The translations under genes were made by a program, and so were the position numbers. Below, piece by piece: positions 1-10,421 of a stretch of DNA of 64,000 nt. A model generated the notes under the pieces. The model worked only from the letters and a program-made list of their open reading frames with translations. It had not been told where the DNA came from and did no database searches. Position 1 is the first letter of the stretch, and the number at the start of each line of letters is the position of its first letter. The stretch lies in assembly GCA_905250075.1 (NCBI GenBank), contig CAJNOP010000100.1:440642-504641 (forward strand), written 5' to 3'. The stretch is from Rotaria sp. Silwood1 (lineage: Eukaryota; Rotifera; Eurotatoria; Philodinida; Philodinidae).

Positions 1-171
1 AAATTTCATCAAGATTGAATAATCAATAAAAATGAGGTTTCAATATGAAATGTAGTGTATGATGAAAAGCCATTGCAAGTTTTAAGAAATTGATTGTATT
101 ATAATTAAAATCTGCTGCATGTTTTATTTTTTGGACATAGCAACTGACTGAGTCGGCCCAAAAAAAATTTA

Positions 172-1218
172 TCAGAGTCTGTTTTGTTCTGTTGGTACAA
201 TAGTGACCGGCAACTGTCGTATTTGATTCCTTTTGCTCACGATATGTCGCGTGTATTTATAAACAACACGACAAAATGATTGTCGAAAGGCAGCTGATGA
301 AGAAACGAACAGAAAAAATGGCGATACATTATTGATATATAATATATAATTGCTTGTCATAGAAAAGACAATCGATTCGATAACGACACGTTCTTGACTT
401 TTCTCGAACCAATATGTTATGGCTAAGTATAATACGTTAGTGGGATAAAAAAGATTTGTTGTGATGTACATTAAAACAAGCGCCGAAAGCATTCGTATAA
501 ACTGTTGATCACGTGATTTCAATCGCGTTGGAATAGTAATCGACGATTCAATACGACGGCGTAATAGACGTAAATTGTTTATAGTTAATAGAATGAATAA
601 AGCCATCAAAAGTACTGGAAATACACCAACTATAAGAAAAAAATATATAGCAAACGGTAATACATAAGAATCAATGTTGACACATCGATTTTTTTGGATA
701 ATTGTCAAGAACGGCATATGTAATGCGATCAGTGGCCAAATGAAAGGAACCGCAAGTATAACCCATTTGACATGTCGAGGTTGACATAAGGAGCGTAAAC
801 TCGTTCGGGAAGACGATAGTGCAAAAGAGGCAACACAAGCAAGTACGATATAGCTACGAACGATCATCAACAAAATATGCCGAATATACAAACGTACTTT
901 ACAGAAAATAACTGAGTATGTATCAGGACTTATATGATCCACTGAATACAAACTCGTACTGATGCCATAGACCAGTACGATTATATTAAAGATTGATGCA
1001 GCTGTAAATAAAAGCGAAATACCATTATAACGGAGCTGTTTTTGAAGAAATACAACACACGATGCCAAATTTCCCACTAAGCCAAGAACTAGCAGAACGA
1101 CTAGACTACAAGTCACTTGCTTTTGCATGACAGTCAGATAGACTACAAAACTATTTGATGATGTTGTGTTTGTTGTCATCGTCACTAAATAATGATGTAT
1201 GCGTGATGACTTCAGCAA
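172..1218 (-). CDS. Rhodopsin-like seven-transmembrane receptor (GPCR)
   Basis: Single-exon reading frame of 348 aa. Seven hydrophobic segments can be placed: TM1 near residues 35-58 with the class A Gly-Asn pair (GLVGNLAS), TM2 68-92, TM3 108-132, TM4 150-170, TM5 185-212, TM6 245-268, TM7 285-308. An N-terminal NTT glycosylation site and a basic loop (LRLLRRR) after TM5 fit a plasma-membrane receptor. The class A signatures are eroded: the DRY position reads SSSR, and NPxxY is replaced by a VSPFFLF stretch. I believe this is common in the large divergent GPCR families of bdelloids. Ligand unknown. The frame allows Met1 or Met14 (MTTNTT) as start; Met14 gives a more usual short N-terminus. 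A poly(A) signal on the minus strand lies at 123-128, 44 bp past the stop. Family confident, specificity not. Confidence 0.85.
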   Translation of the reverse strand: MLKSSRIHHYLVTMTTNTTSSNSFVVYLTVMQKQVTCSLVVLLVLGLVGNLASCVVFLQKQLRYNGISLLFTAASIFNIIVLVYGISTSLYSVDHISPDTYSVIFCKVRLYIRHILLMIVRSYIVLACVASFALSSSRTSLRSLCQPRHVKWVILAVPFIWPLIALHMPFLTIIQKNRCVNIDSYVLPFAIYFFLIVGVFPVLLMALFILLTINNLRLLRRRIESSITIPTRLKSRDQQFIRMLSALVLMYITTNLFYPTNVLYLAITYWFEKSQERVVIESIVFSMTSNYILYINNVSPFFLFVSSSAAFRQSFCRVVYKYTRHIVSKRNQIRQLPVTIVPTEQNRL

Positions 1219-2492
1219 ACAAATGTTATTGTAATGGATGAACCATGTAGTTGTAAATATTTCATTTCACATATCGAGATCATCTATAGAAATAAAATTT
1301 CTGTGCATCATACAATCCGAGCTTTTGTATTTCGAAATGACTGCAATCGTATAGGTTCTTTAATAAAGACGAGAATATCATGTTTTGTTAACAAATTATT
1401 TCGCTCGTTTCTTCAGGATGCGTCTGACTATAAGCTCAGTTTCTATCTTTCTAGAATTTTATCTGACGATAAGCATCATGAAAAAAAATTAAGCTTTTAT
1501 TCACATACAAGAACGCGTAGTTTTCAAGGTCTTAACTCTTTTTTTTGAAGTTCTTTCATAAAAAATAGTAGAAACAATAAAATATAAATATTTTCTTATT
1601 TAACTCTACGAGCTCTGACAAAGCATGCGAAAGAATATTCTATTGCAAAATTCAATTTTTAGTCTCTTAAAAAGAGAAAAAATCTAATGCAGGTGATGAA
1701 TGATTGATGTGCACGCATGCAGTGAAAAGAGACTCGATGACGGCATGCTCACGAAAAGAAAAGGAAGGAAGAGAGGCAGATGAATTAAAAGAGTGACAGT
1801 TAACTCTCTCTCTCTTAGGCTATATCAAACTTTTCCTTCTCTTATTTTTTGGTGATTGTTTAATTCAGAGTTTTTGAGCCCATCAATAATTGAGAAGACA
1901 GCATTGAACGATCTCTAGGATGGGGGTGTTGTTAAAATGAATACTCGCATATTCACACTCACAACGTATTACATTCCGGTCAAATTTCTATATTCCTTCT
2001 CGTCGTTTTGTAACTAAATCATTTTATTTCCTAGTTATTTCGAAAGATCTCCTCTACGTCACGTTTGCATTAATAAAAACATTTTGTTTTTCTTCTACAA
2101 GGATATATTTATATTCTCATCGATGATCGTATATAATTTTGCTAATGATTAGTTCTTTTTAAAGACATCAAAACAATACATTATTCTTTCAGTAACCTGA
2201 AAATAACATGTGAAAAATGCAGTTGGTTGCTAATGCTATTGGATTACATTTTTTTGCTCGATGCACAATGACTCATGACGTCTAGGGCAAATGTTTTTCG
2301 TCATTGACTACGAACGAATATTGAAATAAAGATAAAAAGATCATCGTATCAGCGCAGTTTATATCCAAAAAGACATAATACTATGTGCCGTTCGAATATA
2401 CCCTAGAATCTCTTCTGATGGTGTGTTTATACGATTGACATTGGTGTCCAGCGAACAATATACAAGAGGCATATAACACAAAATGTAAATTT
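1219..2492. other. Intergenic, upstream of the GPCR gene
   Basis: AT-rich DNA. A 104-aa frame at 1234-1548 (+) has no recognisable motif and biased composition, and I do not call it a gene. Nothing else is recognised. Confidence 0.5.
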
Positions 2493-2568
2493 GATGAGCG
2501 TGGGGTGACTATCGGAGAATGTGGGTACAGATCTTCCCTAAAACCATAGTCACACCCACACTCACATC
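2493..2568. repeat. TGTGGG-type hairpin 1
   Basis: Arms 2493-2516 and 2543-2567 are inverted copies (gatg..gtggggtgactat against atagtcacacccac..catc). The core contains GATCTTCCCT. Belongs to the dispersed telomere-like hairpin family. Confidence 0.8.
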
Positions 2569-2584
2569 TCTATAAATCAATTTA

Positions 2585-4205
2585 CAATAAATAGAATTTG
2601 ATAAAGAAGTTAAACAATTTGAATTAAATGATATACGAAATGTATTTGATGAGAAATTAAGAGAAAAATTCATCATTATAAAGAATAGAAAAAAAAGTAT
2701 TTTGTTGGAATACTTGTGAAAATCGAACGAGAAAGACAAGAACAACAATTAATTACTCAAGTTTCATATAAACAATCATGATAAAATGAAGAGGAAACCG
2801 CCTACATCAATAACAACAAGTACAAAAGAACAGCAAAAAATTAAATCAAATATTCATCTTATGTTTATAATGTCTTTATTGATTGAGCATCGTTTTGAAT
2901 TATCATGATATTGAAGACATTTTATTTCATTGACACAGCCTTGTTCTATCTGACAGACTTACTCCAATAGGTTCCAATAAAATCAGAAACATTAGTTTTG
3001 TATACAAGAGTTTTACTGAAAGCTGCAATTTTTTTAAAAGTAGTATCCAAACTTTTGCCTTCGGTAAGGCAATTTAGAACTTCAGGGAGTGTTATCATAT
3101 CAGATCTCATGCTGAATAAAATGTCTTCATCAATAACATATTTATTTACTGTAAAATAATTGTGCTTCTTTATTCATTCAAATTGAACAAATTTATACAC
3201 AAGAACAATATAAAAAGCTTCGTTTTGATTGTAATCACCTAGTGAAATTCTCTCAACGTCAACATGATAAATCTAAATCATATTATAATGAATGTACACG
3301 TATGCTTTCCCTTTATAATGATTTTAATACAAAATATGGTCAACTAGAAACTGATTATGAATCTCTTTAATAATTTAATTGAGCGAAAAAAAAATGAATT
3401 AAATAATTATCAAAGTTTATTAGATCATCAAAAGAAAAAAACAATCCGAAAAACTTGATTTATTAAGGTCAACATTAATTCAAGTTGATATAAAATTACA
3501 ACAATTATTTGATAATTAAACAAAACTTCTTGGTAAACGATCGAAATCAAAACGTGATATTAAATTATTAGAGCAAAATAATTTCAAATAAAAATCAAGT
3601 GGACAATCATTTATTAGAACAAATGTATTTGTATTTAAAATGTACTACATTTGAGCGTGATTTAACTATTGTTGGGAAAAAAACAATCAGAAAACCAAGT
3701 TGAATTAAATAAACAAAAAATTTGTTTTGCTTTTTAGTATTAGAATAGAATTATTCGTTGTGTACTGCTTTATTTTTTTTAGAATTTGGGAAATGTGAAT
3801 GAAAATTAACAAATGAAATTGAACGATTACGTACATGTTTATTAAAAAAGGAAGAATAATATGCAACAGATTCATTCCTGCTGAAGATCAAAAAAAAAAT
3901 CTTTAAGAAATCCAACAGCACAAATAGACAATTTGAACCATGTACAAAATGGATTTATTCAACAACTTAATACTAGTAGTGAACAATCAACACAAGCACC
4001 AGCTATAAAATTAGATAAATTATAAATATAAAAATGCAAAATTTGAAGCACTTAATATAAATTTAAATAATCAATTACATTATCAAACTTAATGTTCACA
4101 AAATTTACAAAATATTCTTAAATAATTTAAACCAGACAAAAAAAAACCAAAATTGATGAACTATTTTTTCGGAACCAATGCTTTTACGTTCTATGGAAAT
4201 TACAG
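2585..4205 (+). pseudogene. Decayed coiled-coil protein gene
   Basis: Long plus-strand stretches translate into charged, heptad-like peptide broken by stops and frameshifts. Examples: IEFDKEVKQFELNDIRNVF at about 2595-2650, IQIEQIYTQEQYKKLRFD at about 3175-3230, continuing through a segment containing YNECTRMLSLYNDFN, and EIERLRTCLLKKEE near 3810-3860. Composition (Lys, Glu, Gln, Asn, Leu) and the absence of hydrophobic runs suggest a rod-like cytoskeletal or centrosomal protein. I could not assign a family. At least four frame breaks are visible between 2700 and 4200, so it is a host-gene fossil. The upstream part may have been lost where hairpin 1 lies. Confidence 0.5.
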
Positions 4206-4761
4206 ACAAGACTAAAGATCCCGTGATGAATTAGTAACAGGTAGGAGATAAGCATACAATAATAATCAATCTTTTAATGTCACTGACTGCTTCATAAAGA
4301 ATACCATGTTCAAATAAAATAACACATCAGTTATGGACATATTTATTAGCTTCGTAAATAAATAGTTATCGAAAAACAAGTATGTTAGATAAATCAGATC
4401 AATGAGTATAATTTTACTTTAACTAAATTCTAAAAGACATTTGTACATTAATAAATGATTGATTCTATACTTGTGCTACATAGAAAAAATTTTCCAACAC
4501 TTTACTGAATTTGATGCGAGATACAAGGTATAAAATTGAGGCAGTTTTTATTCAAGACAATGATAAAATTTGCTCTATATGCTATGTAAAAATCTGGTTT
4601 ACTAGTTCGAAATAAAATAAGACAAAGTTGAAATTGTGAAGTATTTGTGTTGTTCTTTAAACAATAGATACATAATAGTCTTCGTTGAAGCATAGAATAT
4701 GAGAAATATTTTCTTTCTTGCTCACATAATTTTATTGTAATCTAACATGGTCATCTATATA
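4206..4761. other. Intergenic, nothing recognised
   Basis: AT-rich spacer between the coiled-coil pseudogene and the mariner-type MITE. A 63-codon frame at 4502-4693 (-) shows no family signature. Confidence 0.4.
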
Positions 4762-5318
4762 CAGGATGATTGAAAAGTAACTCCCTATTTTAAATTCTTT
4801 ATTATTCTCAAACAACAAAAGATATCGTCCTGATTTTTTCACCATTTTGAAGCACGGACATTGGCATTTTGTTCTAGATGAAACAAATCGATTTATCACT
4901 TGGCTGTCTAAGATCAAACCCAAATTTTTCTTGACAACATCTGGAAAAAACTCATTATTTTTAGTAGTTTATTATTTTTGTACTAGAACTAGGATGTGGG
5001 TTTGGGTGAACATTTTTGCATTGTCCAAACACACATCACAACTTCACATGCACACCCCACACCTATACCCATACTCACATCCACATGCTGGTTCTAGTAC
5101 AAGAATAATAAACTACTAAAAATAATGAGTTTTTCCAGATGTTATTAAGACAAAATTTGGGTTTGATTTTAGACAGCCAAGCGATCAATCGATTTGTTTC
5201 ATCTAGAACAAAGTGCCAATGTCCATGCTTCAAAATGGTGAAAAAATCAGGACAACATCTTTTGTTGTTTGAGAATAATAAAGAATTTAAAATAGGGAGT
5301 TACTTTTCAATCACCCTG
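4762..5318. mobile_element. Mariner-type foldback MITE, copy A
   Basis: The ends read CAGGATGATTGAAAAGTAAC on the left and the complement of CAGGGTGATTGAAAAGTAAC on the right, flanked by TA (4760-4761 and 5319-5320), the target duplication of Tc1/mariner elements. The two arms, about 220 bp each, are inverted copies almost throughout. The centre (about 4981-5100) is a telomere-like hairpin bounded by an inverted tactagaact motif. No transposase is encoded, so it is non-autonomous. Copy B lies at 61222-61802. The 62- to 90-codon frames inside it are by-products of the palindrome. Confidence 0.88.
4981..5104. repeat. TGTGGG-type hairpin 2 (inside MITE copy A)
   Basis: GATGTGGGTTTGGGTG on the left and several CACACCCC/CACATCC units on the right, forming the loop end of the surrounding MITE. 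Copy B has no such tract, so the hairpin was added to or lost from one copy. Confidence 0.7.
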
Positions 5319-5320
5319 TA

Positions 5321-6307
5321 TTTCTAAAAACTGAATTGAAGACGAAACAAGACTGAAAGACTTAGTAATAAATAAATGAACTTTTCAATTTGTATTGATG
5401 CTCCCATTTCCCAGTGATCTACGTTTTTCTTCATCTTTCTCGGGAGGTTTTATCGGGATATTTGTGAAGAGAATTGTTTTTCTCACCGTTGCTTTATTTA
5501 TAAAAACACCGGGTTATCTATAGAACAATAGATGATCTCCGATGAGAGAAAGATTGAGTATGATCGCGAGCATGAAAGCAAGATCCACATTCACTTATTT
5601 TTTATCAAACGATCAATGAATGTTGTCGTGCACATATTTCGAAGAGTGACAAACAAGGTTGCAGAATAGTTAGACAAGAATTTCTTCTGGAACACAAAAT
5701 AAAAATAATATCTCATGTTCGCAACCTCACATACATACTAGAATACGGGCTGATCAAACAATACAAGCAAATTTTCAGCAAAAACAACTTTGTCGGACTC
5801 GCGAAATGCCATTAGAGCAGCCATTATTCATTACCAGAAACGCCCTGTGAAATAACATGCAACGTAACAACGCTAACGTCGTCTTAAGCTAGCAAGAGAC
5901 TTGCAGTAGACTATATGACTCGAAACAAGAAATACCAAAAATTCGTAACAAAACATGATCTTTCAAGACTTCAAGTAATTTCTACTGCAGTTCGTGGTTT
6001 TCAAAATGTTACTACTGCCGGTGACAAACGGGAAGATATATAGTACCCACCACATACTATTCTAATTATTAATAAATTATTTCTAACATCTTTATAAAGT
6101 TGAGACCTTACTATAGCAACACATTTCGGAATGCTAAAACCATACTTTACATTGAAATAATGTACTGAAAAATTGAAGATACAAAAACAAAATAATTTTC
6201 GTTTCTTCATTTATTCTATGAAAAATTTCTAAGAGCATTTTCTAGTGTATTTTTTTGCGACGCATAAATAATAAAAAGATTAGTCAAAGAAATAGTTTTA
6301 ACTATAC
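5321..6307. other. Intergenic, nothing recognised
   Basis: AT-rich spacer between the MITE and the C39-like gene. A minus-strand poly(A) signal at 6210-6215 probably serves that gene. Confidence 0.4.
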
Positions 6308-6844
6308 TCAAAGTCCACGAACATGATTACTGGGGACAACGCGAAAAATACGTTTTGTATGGTATTCGTTGCAGTGATGTTCAAGTGCTGGCGTCGTTGT
6401 TCCCAAAATAGGATCAAGAATCTTATCTCGATGTAAAATGACAATGTGCGAACCAGTTATCCAGCCTGTACTATCCGGATTCCCAAGAATCTCATTGGAA
6501 TCAAGAGTTGTATAATAGCTTAATGTAAAGAGATCATTTATTGCAATCAATTCATTCATATAGAATTTCAGTTTGCGCACATCCACCGGACAATAAGCTA
6601 ACTTCATTTCGTACGGCTGTAGCACTTGCGACCACGACGATGGGTCTTGCGTGTTCATCTTGCCTTGAAAATCTTTAGGTTCCTTTCCGGTTAGCATAGC
6701 AAGAACTGTCGACACACAGTGTGGCCCTCTCTGAAGAATAGGCTGAATTTCACAATTACGAAAGAAACATTCATCCATGTTCGGCCACAATGTTGTATTC
6801 CGATCATATACAGCCCGCGGTTGAGGTAACAGATCTGATGACAT
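6308..6844 (-). CDS. Peptidase C39-like (papain-fold) protein
   Basis: Single-exon frame, 178 aa. Three features match the C39/papain-like catalytic layout. Gln38 stands five residues before Cys43 in ILQRGPHCVSTVLAMLTG, as in the oxyanion Gln and nucleophile Cys of C39 peptidases. His133 lies in GSHIVILH. Asp144 lies in ILDPI, where the family has its third catalytic residue next to Pro. Length is that of a single peptidase domain. No signal peptide or membrane segment, so it is probably cytosolic; substrate unknown. C39 domains in bacteria trim double-glycine leaders, but no such partner is visible and the eukaryotic role would differ. Assignment rests on three short motifs only. Confidence 0.55.
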   Translation of the reverse strand: MSSDLLPQPRAVYDRNTTLWPNMDECFFRNCEIQPILQRGPHCVSTVLAMLTGKEPKDFQGKMNTQDPSSWSQVLQPYEMKLAYCPVDVRKLKFYMNELIAINDLFTLSYYTTLDSNEILGNPDSTGWITGSHIVILHRDKILDPILGTTTPALEHHCNEYHTKRIFRVVPSNHVRGL

Positions 6845-7068
6845 AATATTAAATACTTGTACTTTCCGCTACACACGAAATTTTTTATCTAAAATTATTG
6901 AAGTGATAACAATGCAGTTCTTCAACTCTGAAAAACTTGGCGTGGTTTGTGGTATAACGAGTAAACAGTCTGATAGTTAAATTGTTGTCGTTTTCGTTAT
7001 GAAGATTTTAAGCAAACCAAACTAAAATTAATTTATATAAAAAATTCATATCATTACATACCTATCAC

Positions 7069-7186
7069 AATAATCGTAAAATTGTTTCCAGATCTATCAA
7101 ACGTGTTTGTTGATCATACAAATTCCGTGGGTAGCTATAGTGTAATGCAGTCAGTGAATCCATCATTCTTCTTTCACTAAACCTAT
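7069..7186 (-). CDS. Possible last exon of an unidentified gene
   Basis: After a good acceptor (ATTGTTATAG at about 7187-7196, minus strand) an open stretch encodes RRMMDSLTALHYSYPRN and ends LETILRLL before a TGA. The peptide looks coding (balanced composition, no low complexity). Upstream exons would fall around 7200-7700, where the assembly gap lies. Too short to assign a family. Confidence 0.3.
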
Positions 7187-7485
7187 AACAATGTCAAACA
7201 TGACATAAAAAGCAAAGGTGTGCGGCAGTATTTTTTTCTCGCTGACTGAGTCGTGTAAAGAACAAAAAATGAATTACGAGTTTTTTTTGTCGCTTACACC
7301 GTAACAAATCTCGCAGCGAAAATTATTTTTTTTTTGTGTTCTGTTATGTTGACGGAGTCAAGATAATCGATATTCTACGCACTATAAGAGATCTGCAGAA
7401 ACATTGACAGGCACTGCAACACTACAACCATGTATGCCAATGCCTGAAAACTATTATCGGCGTCAAAATAAAATGTATCTTAATA

Positions 7486-7598
7486 TTTTTTGAATATCTC
7501 GAGAACGAAAGCAGCTAGAAAACTGTAGTTTTCACTGTTTTGTAGACTTTGGCCAGAAGTTTTCGAACAAAAGCTTTCTGAACTTACAATGTATTCCA
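7486..7598. repeat. Fragment of foldback family also at 51.2-51.75 kb
   Basis: The stretch reading atatctcgagaacgaaagc followed by agctagaaaactgtagtttt matches the arm of the 51161-51750 element (aactcaagaacgcaatcggctaga...ctgcggtttt) in the same order. The copy runs into the gap. Confidence 0.55.
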
Positions 7599-7698
7599 NN
7601 NNNNNNNNNNNNNNNNNNNNNNNNNNNNNNNNNNNNNNNNNNNNNNNNNNNNNNNNNNNNNNNNNNNNNNNNNNNNNNNNNNNNNNNNNNNNNNNNNN
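7599..7698. other. Assembly gap (100 N)
   Basis: Exactly 100 N, the usual placeholder for a gap of unknown size. The real distance between flanks is not known. Confidence 0.99.
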
Positions 7699-7867
7699 AA
7701 AGTCGTATATCACTTTATTTCTCCTTGAATTCTATTAATCTAGCGTCACTACTTGAAAATTAAGTTGGCAAATAAAATAACTATATAACGTTTATGTGAA
7801 TGCATTACTAAAAATTTCAATTGGAAAAAAAGGAAGAAAGATTAATTCAAGAGTTTTATTTACACAA

Positions 7868-7997
7868 TAAGTTTACTTTCGAAAAGAAAAAGTTTCTTAT
7901 TTTGAAATTTCGTTTTCATAAACAAACAAACGAAAGTAAACTTAAACAATTTTCTTTCTTGACAATTGTATTTCTGTCAAGAAGACTGTATTGTTTA
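7868..7997. repeat. Short compound inverted repeat
   Basis: AAGTTTACTTTCG near 7870 is mirrored by CGAAAGTAAACTT near 7930-7945, followed by a second stem, cttgaca...tgtcaag, at about 7958-7982. No gene; may fold as a cruciform. Confidence 0.5.
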
Positions 7998-8189
7998 AGC
8001 TATTGGAAATAAGAAAAAAAAACTGAAAGTAAGTGAAATCGATTATCTTTTTTGAAAGAATGACATGTTCAGAATCATCATCAAATTTTAAGTGTATAAG
8101 ATACTTTTTGTTTCGAACCTCGCTTTCATCTTCAACTCTTTGCAGGGCCTACAAACAATCAAAAATAGCTTTCTCGAGAATCTTTTGAA

Positions 8190-9545
8190 TCGTAATTGGG
8201 TCTCACCAAACCGATCTTGCAGCTATCTCTGAATCCTTTGAAACTTTTAGTACTTGTAGAGCTTTTTCCGACGATCATTTTGGTAACACATGTTTTGCAT
8301 TCAGACTCTATTTTCAAAAAGATATGAACCAAATACTATATATACGTTTCTATCTTGTTCCAATAAATAAGTCACATTTTTCTCAAAACATCGATGATAG
8401 TGTTTGTTTATTGGTTCGTATCATAAAACCAATAACAAAGTGAGATTTTTTGTGCAAAAGTGTACCAAATTCCTAATGAATTTAAAAATTTTTATAGGGT
8501 CTACTAACTCACAATGTAATTGAATTGAAACGAATAGTATTTCAAATACTGTAGGGCACTAGTGCCAAAATCATTTTCGATTACAACCTTTTAGTCAGTT
8601 TTCTTCAGTATATTCGTCAAATCTGGTCATGTACTTCGAAAGCTACATCTGAGTTCATTGAAGCTTCCAGAATTTGTAAAAGTTTGTGCGCTGATCATTT
8701 TGGTATTGGATTGTTGAATATTTGACTCTATTTTTCCCAAGATATAAGTGAAATACTAAAACATAGAGTTTCTTTTTTCTTTTACGATTATTTCGTATGA
8801 AAAATGCATTTATCTCTCAAAATGATAATGATAACACGTGACTATTTGCTTAGATCTGCAACTTAATAACTTATTCGGACTGAACATAAAAAACTACATG
8901 AAAGTCTATGCGAATTGTATGGACTGCCCAACATTCATATAATATAATTTTGATCATTGGAAACATATATGCAAAGTAGGGTGTATGGAAAAACATTAAG
9001 CATTGATTAAAAAGTCAAATAATATTACTTATAAAAATTTGCAACTATTATTTTTTATGAAATGAGAGTTAAGAAGAAAACTAAGTAATCAGTCCATATT
9101 GTAGAGCTAATGTTGTCCTATCGAATCGTTCATATCCTTATTTTAGATTATTTGACTTTTTTTAATCCATTATAAATATTTTTCATGGATCCTACTTTGC
9201 ATATATATCTCATTTGATCAAAATTATATTACATGAATGTTCGAGAGCGCATACATTTCGCATAGACTCTGTTGTAGTTTTTCATGTTCAGTCCGAATAC
9301 ATTATTAGATTTCAGAGCTAACCCTAATAGTCAGGCATTATCACTTTCATTTTGAGAGATAAACGCATTTTTTATACGAAATAATCGTAAAACAAAAACA
9401 AACCTCTATGTTTATAGTATTTCACTTATATTTTGGCGAAAATAGAGTCAAATATTCAACAATTTAATACCAAAATGATTATCGCACAAATCTCTACAAA
9501 CACTAAAAGTTTTAAGGGATTGATTCAGAGATAGTCGTGGCATTG
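8190..9545. repeat. Diverged repeat block: two direct and one inverted copy
   Basis: A unit with the order 'TTTTAGTACTTGTAGAGCTT - GATCATTTTGGTA - GACTCTATTTT - AAGATATAAGTGAAATACTA' appears at about 8220-8400 and 8650-8830, and again in reverse complement at about 9340-9530. The second and third copies form arms of a long palindrome (about 8640-9035 against 9130-9540) with roughly 100 bp between. No coding sequence. The same motif pair recurs at 55.1-55.36 kb, so this is a dispersed non-coding family. Confidence 0.75.
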
Positions 9546-9660
9546 GCTAACAAAACCCTATGGATATATCCATATATCATCAAATACAGAATTTTATGTT
9601 GATTCAAAATATATAATATATTTTTTTTGGTAGAAAAAATAATCACATCAAGTTCTTGTT

Positions 9661-9812
9661 AAGTGTGGGTGTGGAGTGTGGGGTGTGGCTGTGGGTGTGT
9701 GCGGGTGTGAAAAAAAGAAAGAACAACACCCATACCCACACACCCACACACTCACACCCACACCCACTCATACTCATACCCACACGACCCACGCACACCC
9801 ACACCCGCTCCA
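9661..9812. repeat. TGTGGG-type hairpin 3
   Basis: About 50 bp of GTGTGGG-rich sequence, core AAGAAAGAACAAC, then about 85 bp of CACCCACA-rich sequence. One of the two longest members of the family. Confidence 0.88.
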
Positions 9813-10050
9813 ATGAGTTCACTTAACAATTTCTAAAAGTATCTCTTATGTACTCATTTTGGATAGATGGGCTTCTAATGTGTTTGGAAAGCGATAACCT
9901 TGAGACTGCGTTCCTGTTCTGTATGGGCTTTTATAATTTTGAGCGTAATTAAAAATTTATTCTTGTTTGAATAGACTATGTTGTCATGACAACAATCTGT
10001 ATAAATGTAATCGCTTCAACCATTTTGAAAGTAAGATGTAAGTGAAGATA

Positions 10051-10104
10051 CAGGTGTGGGATGTGGATCTGAGAACTAATATACTCACACCCTCACCCAC
10101 ACCT
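10051..10104. repeat. TGTGGG-type hairpin 4
   Basis: Perfect ends CAGGTGTGGG and CCCACACCTG. The core lacks the AAGAAGAAC motif. Confidence 0.75.
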
Positions 10105-10421
10105 GACGTTTATATTTTTGTTTGTTTTCTCATTCGAGAAACATAGAAAATGAACGAAAGATCACACATCTGACTCGCTCTTCAGTTTAACTTATGTGCT
10201 ACTACTACCACCATCACTGCGTCGTCTATTGTCGAAATCAGGTTGACATATTTGCTCTATCCAAGCAACGACTTCTTGATTTTGACTCTCTTGTTCATGT
10301 TGTTTATAAAATGGATGATGCTGAAATAACAAGAAGAGATATTGTGCAAGAAAAAGACAAAACACTCACTAAGAGCGTATTTAAATCAGCTCGTTCTGTT
10401 GTATTCTTTTTCAAGCTAAAA

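Noticed and set aside
1234-1548. 104-aa frame upstream of the GPCR gene
   Set aside because: No motif, no splice context, composition like intergenic DNA, and it sits in the promoter region of the divergent GPCR gene.
4732-5327. Mirror-image short proteins in both arms of the MITE
   Set aside because: They arise because the element is a palindrome; no transposase motif is present.
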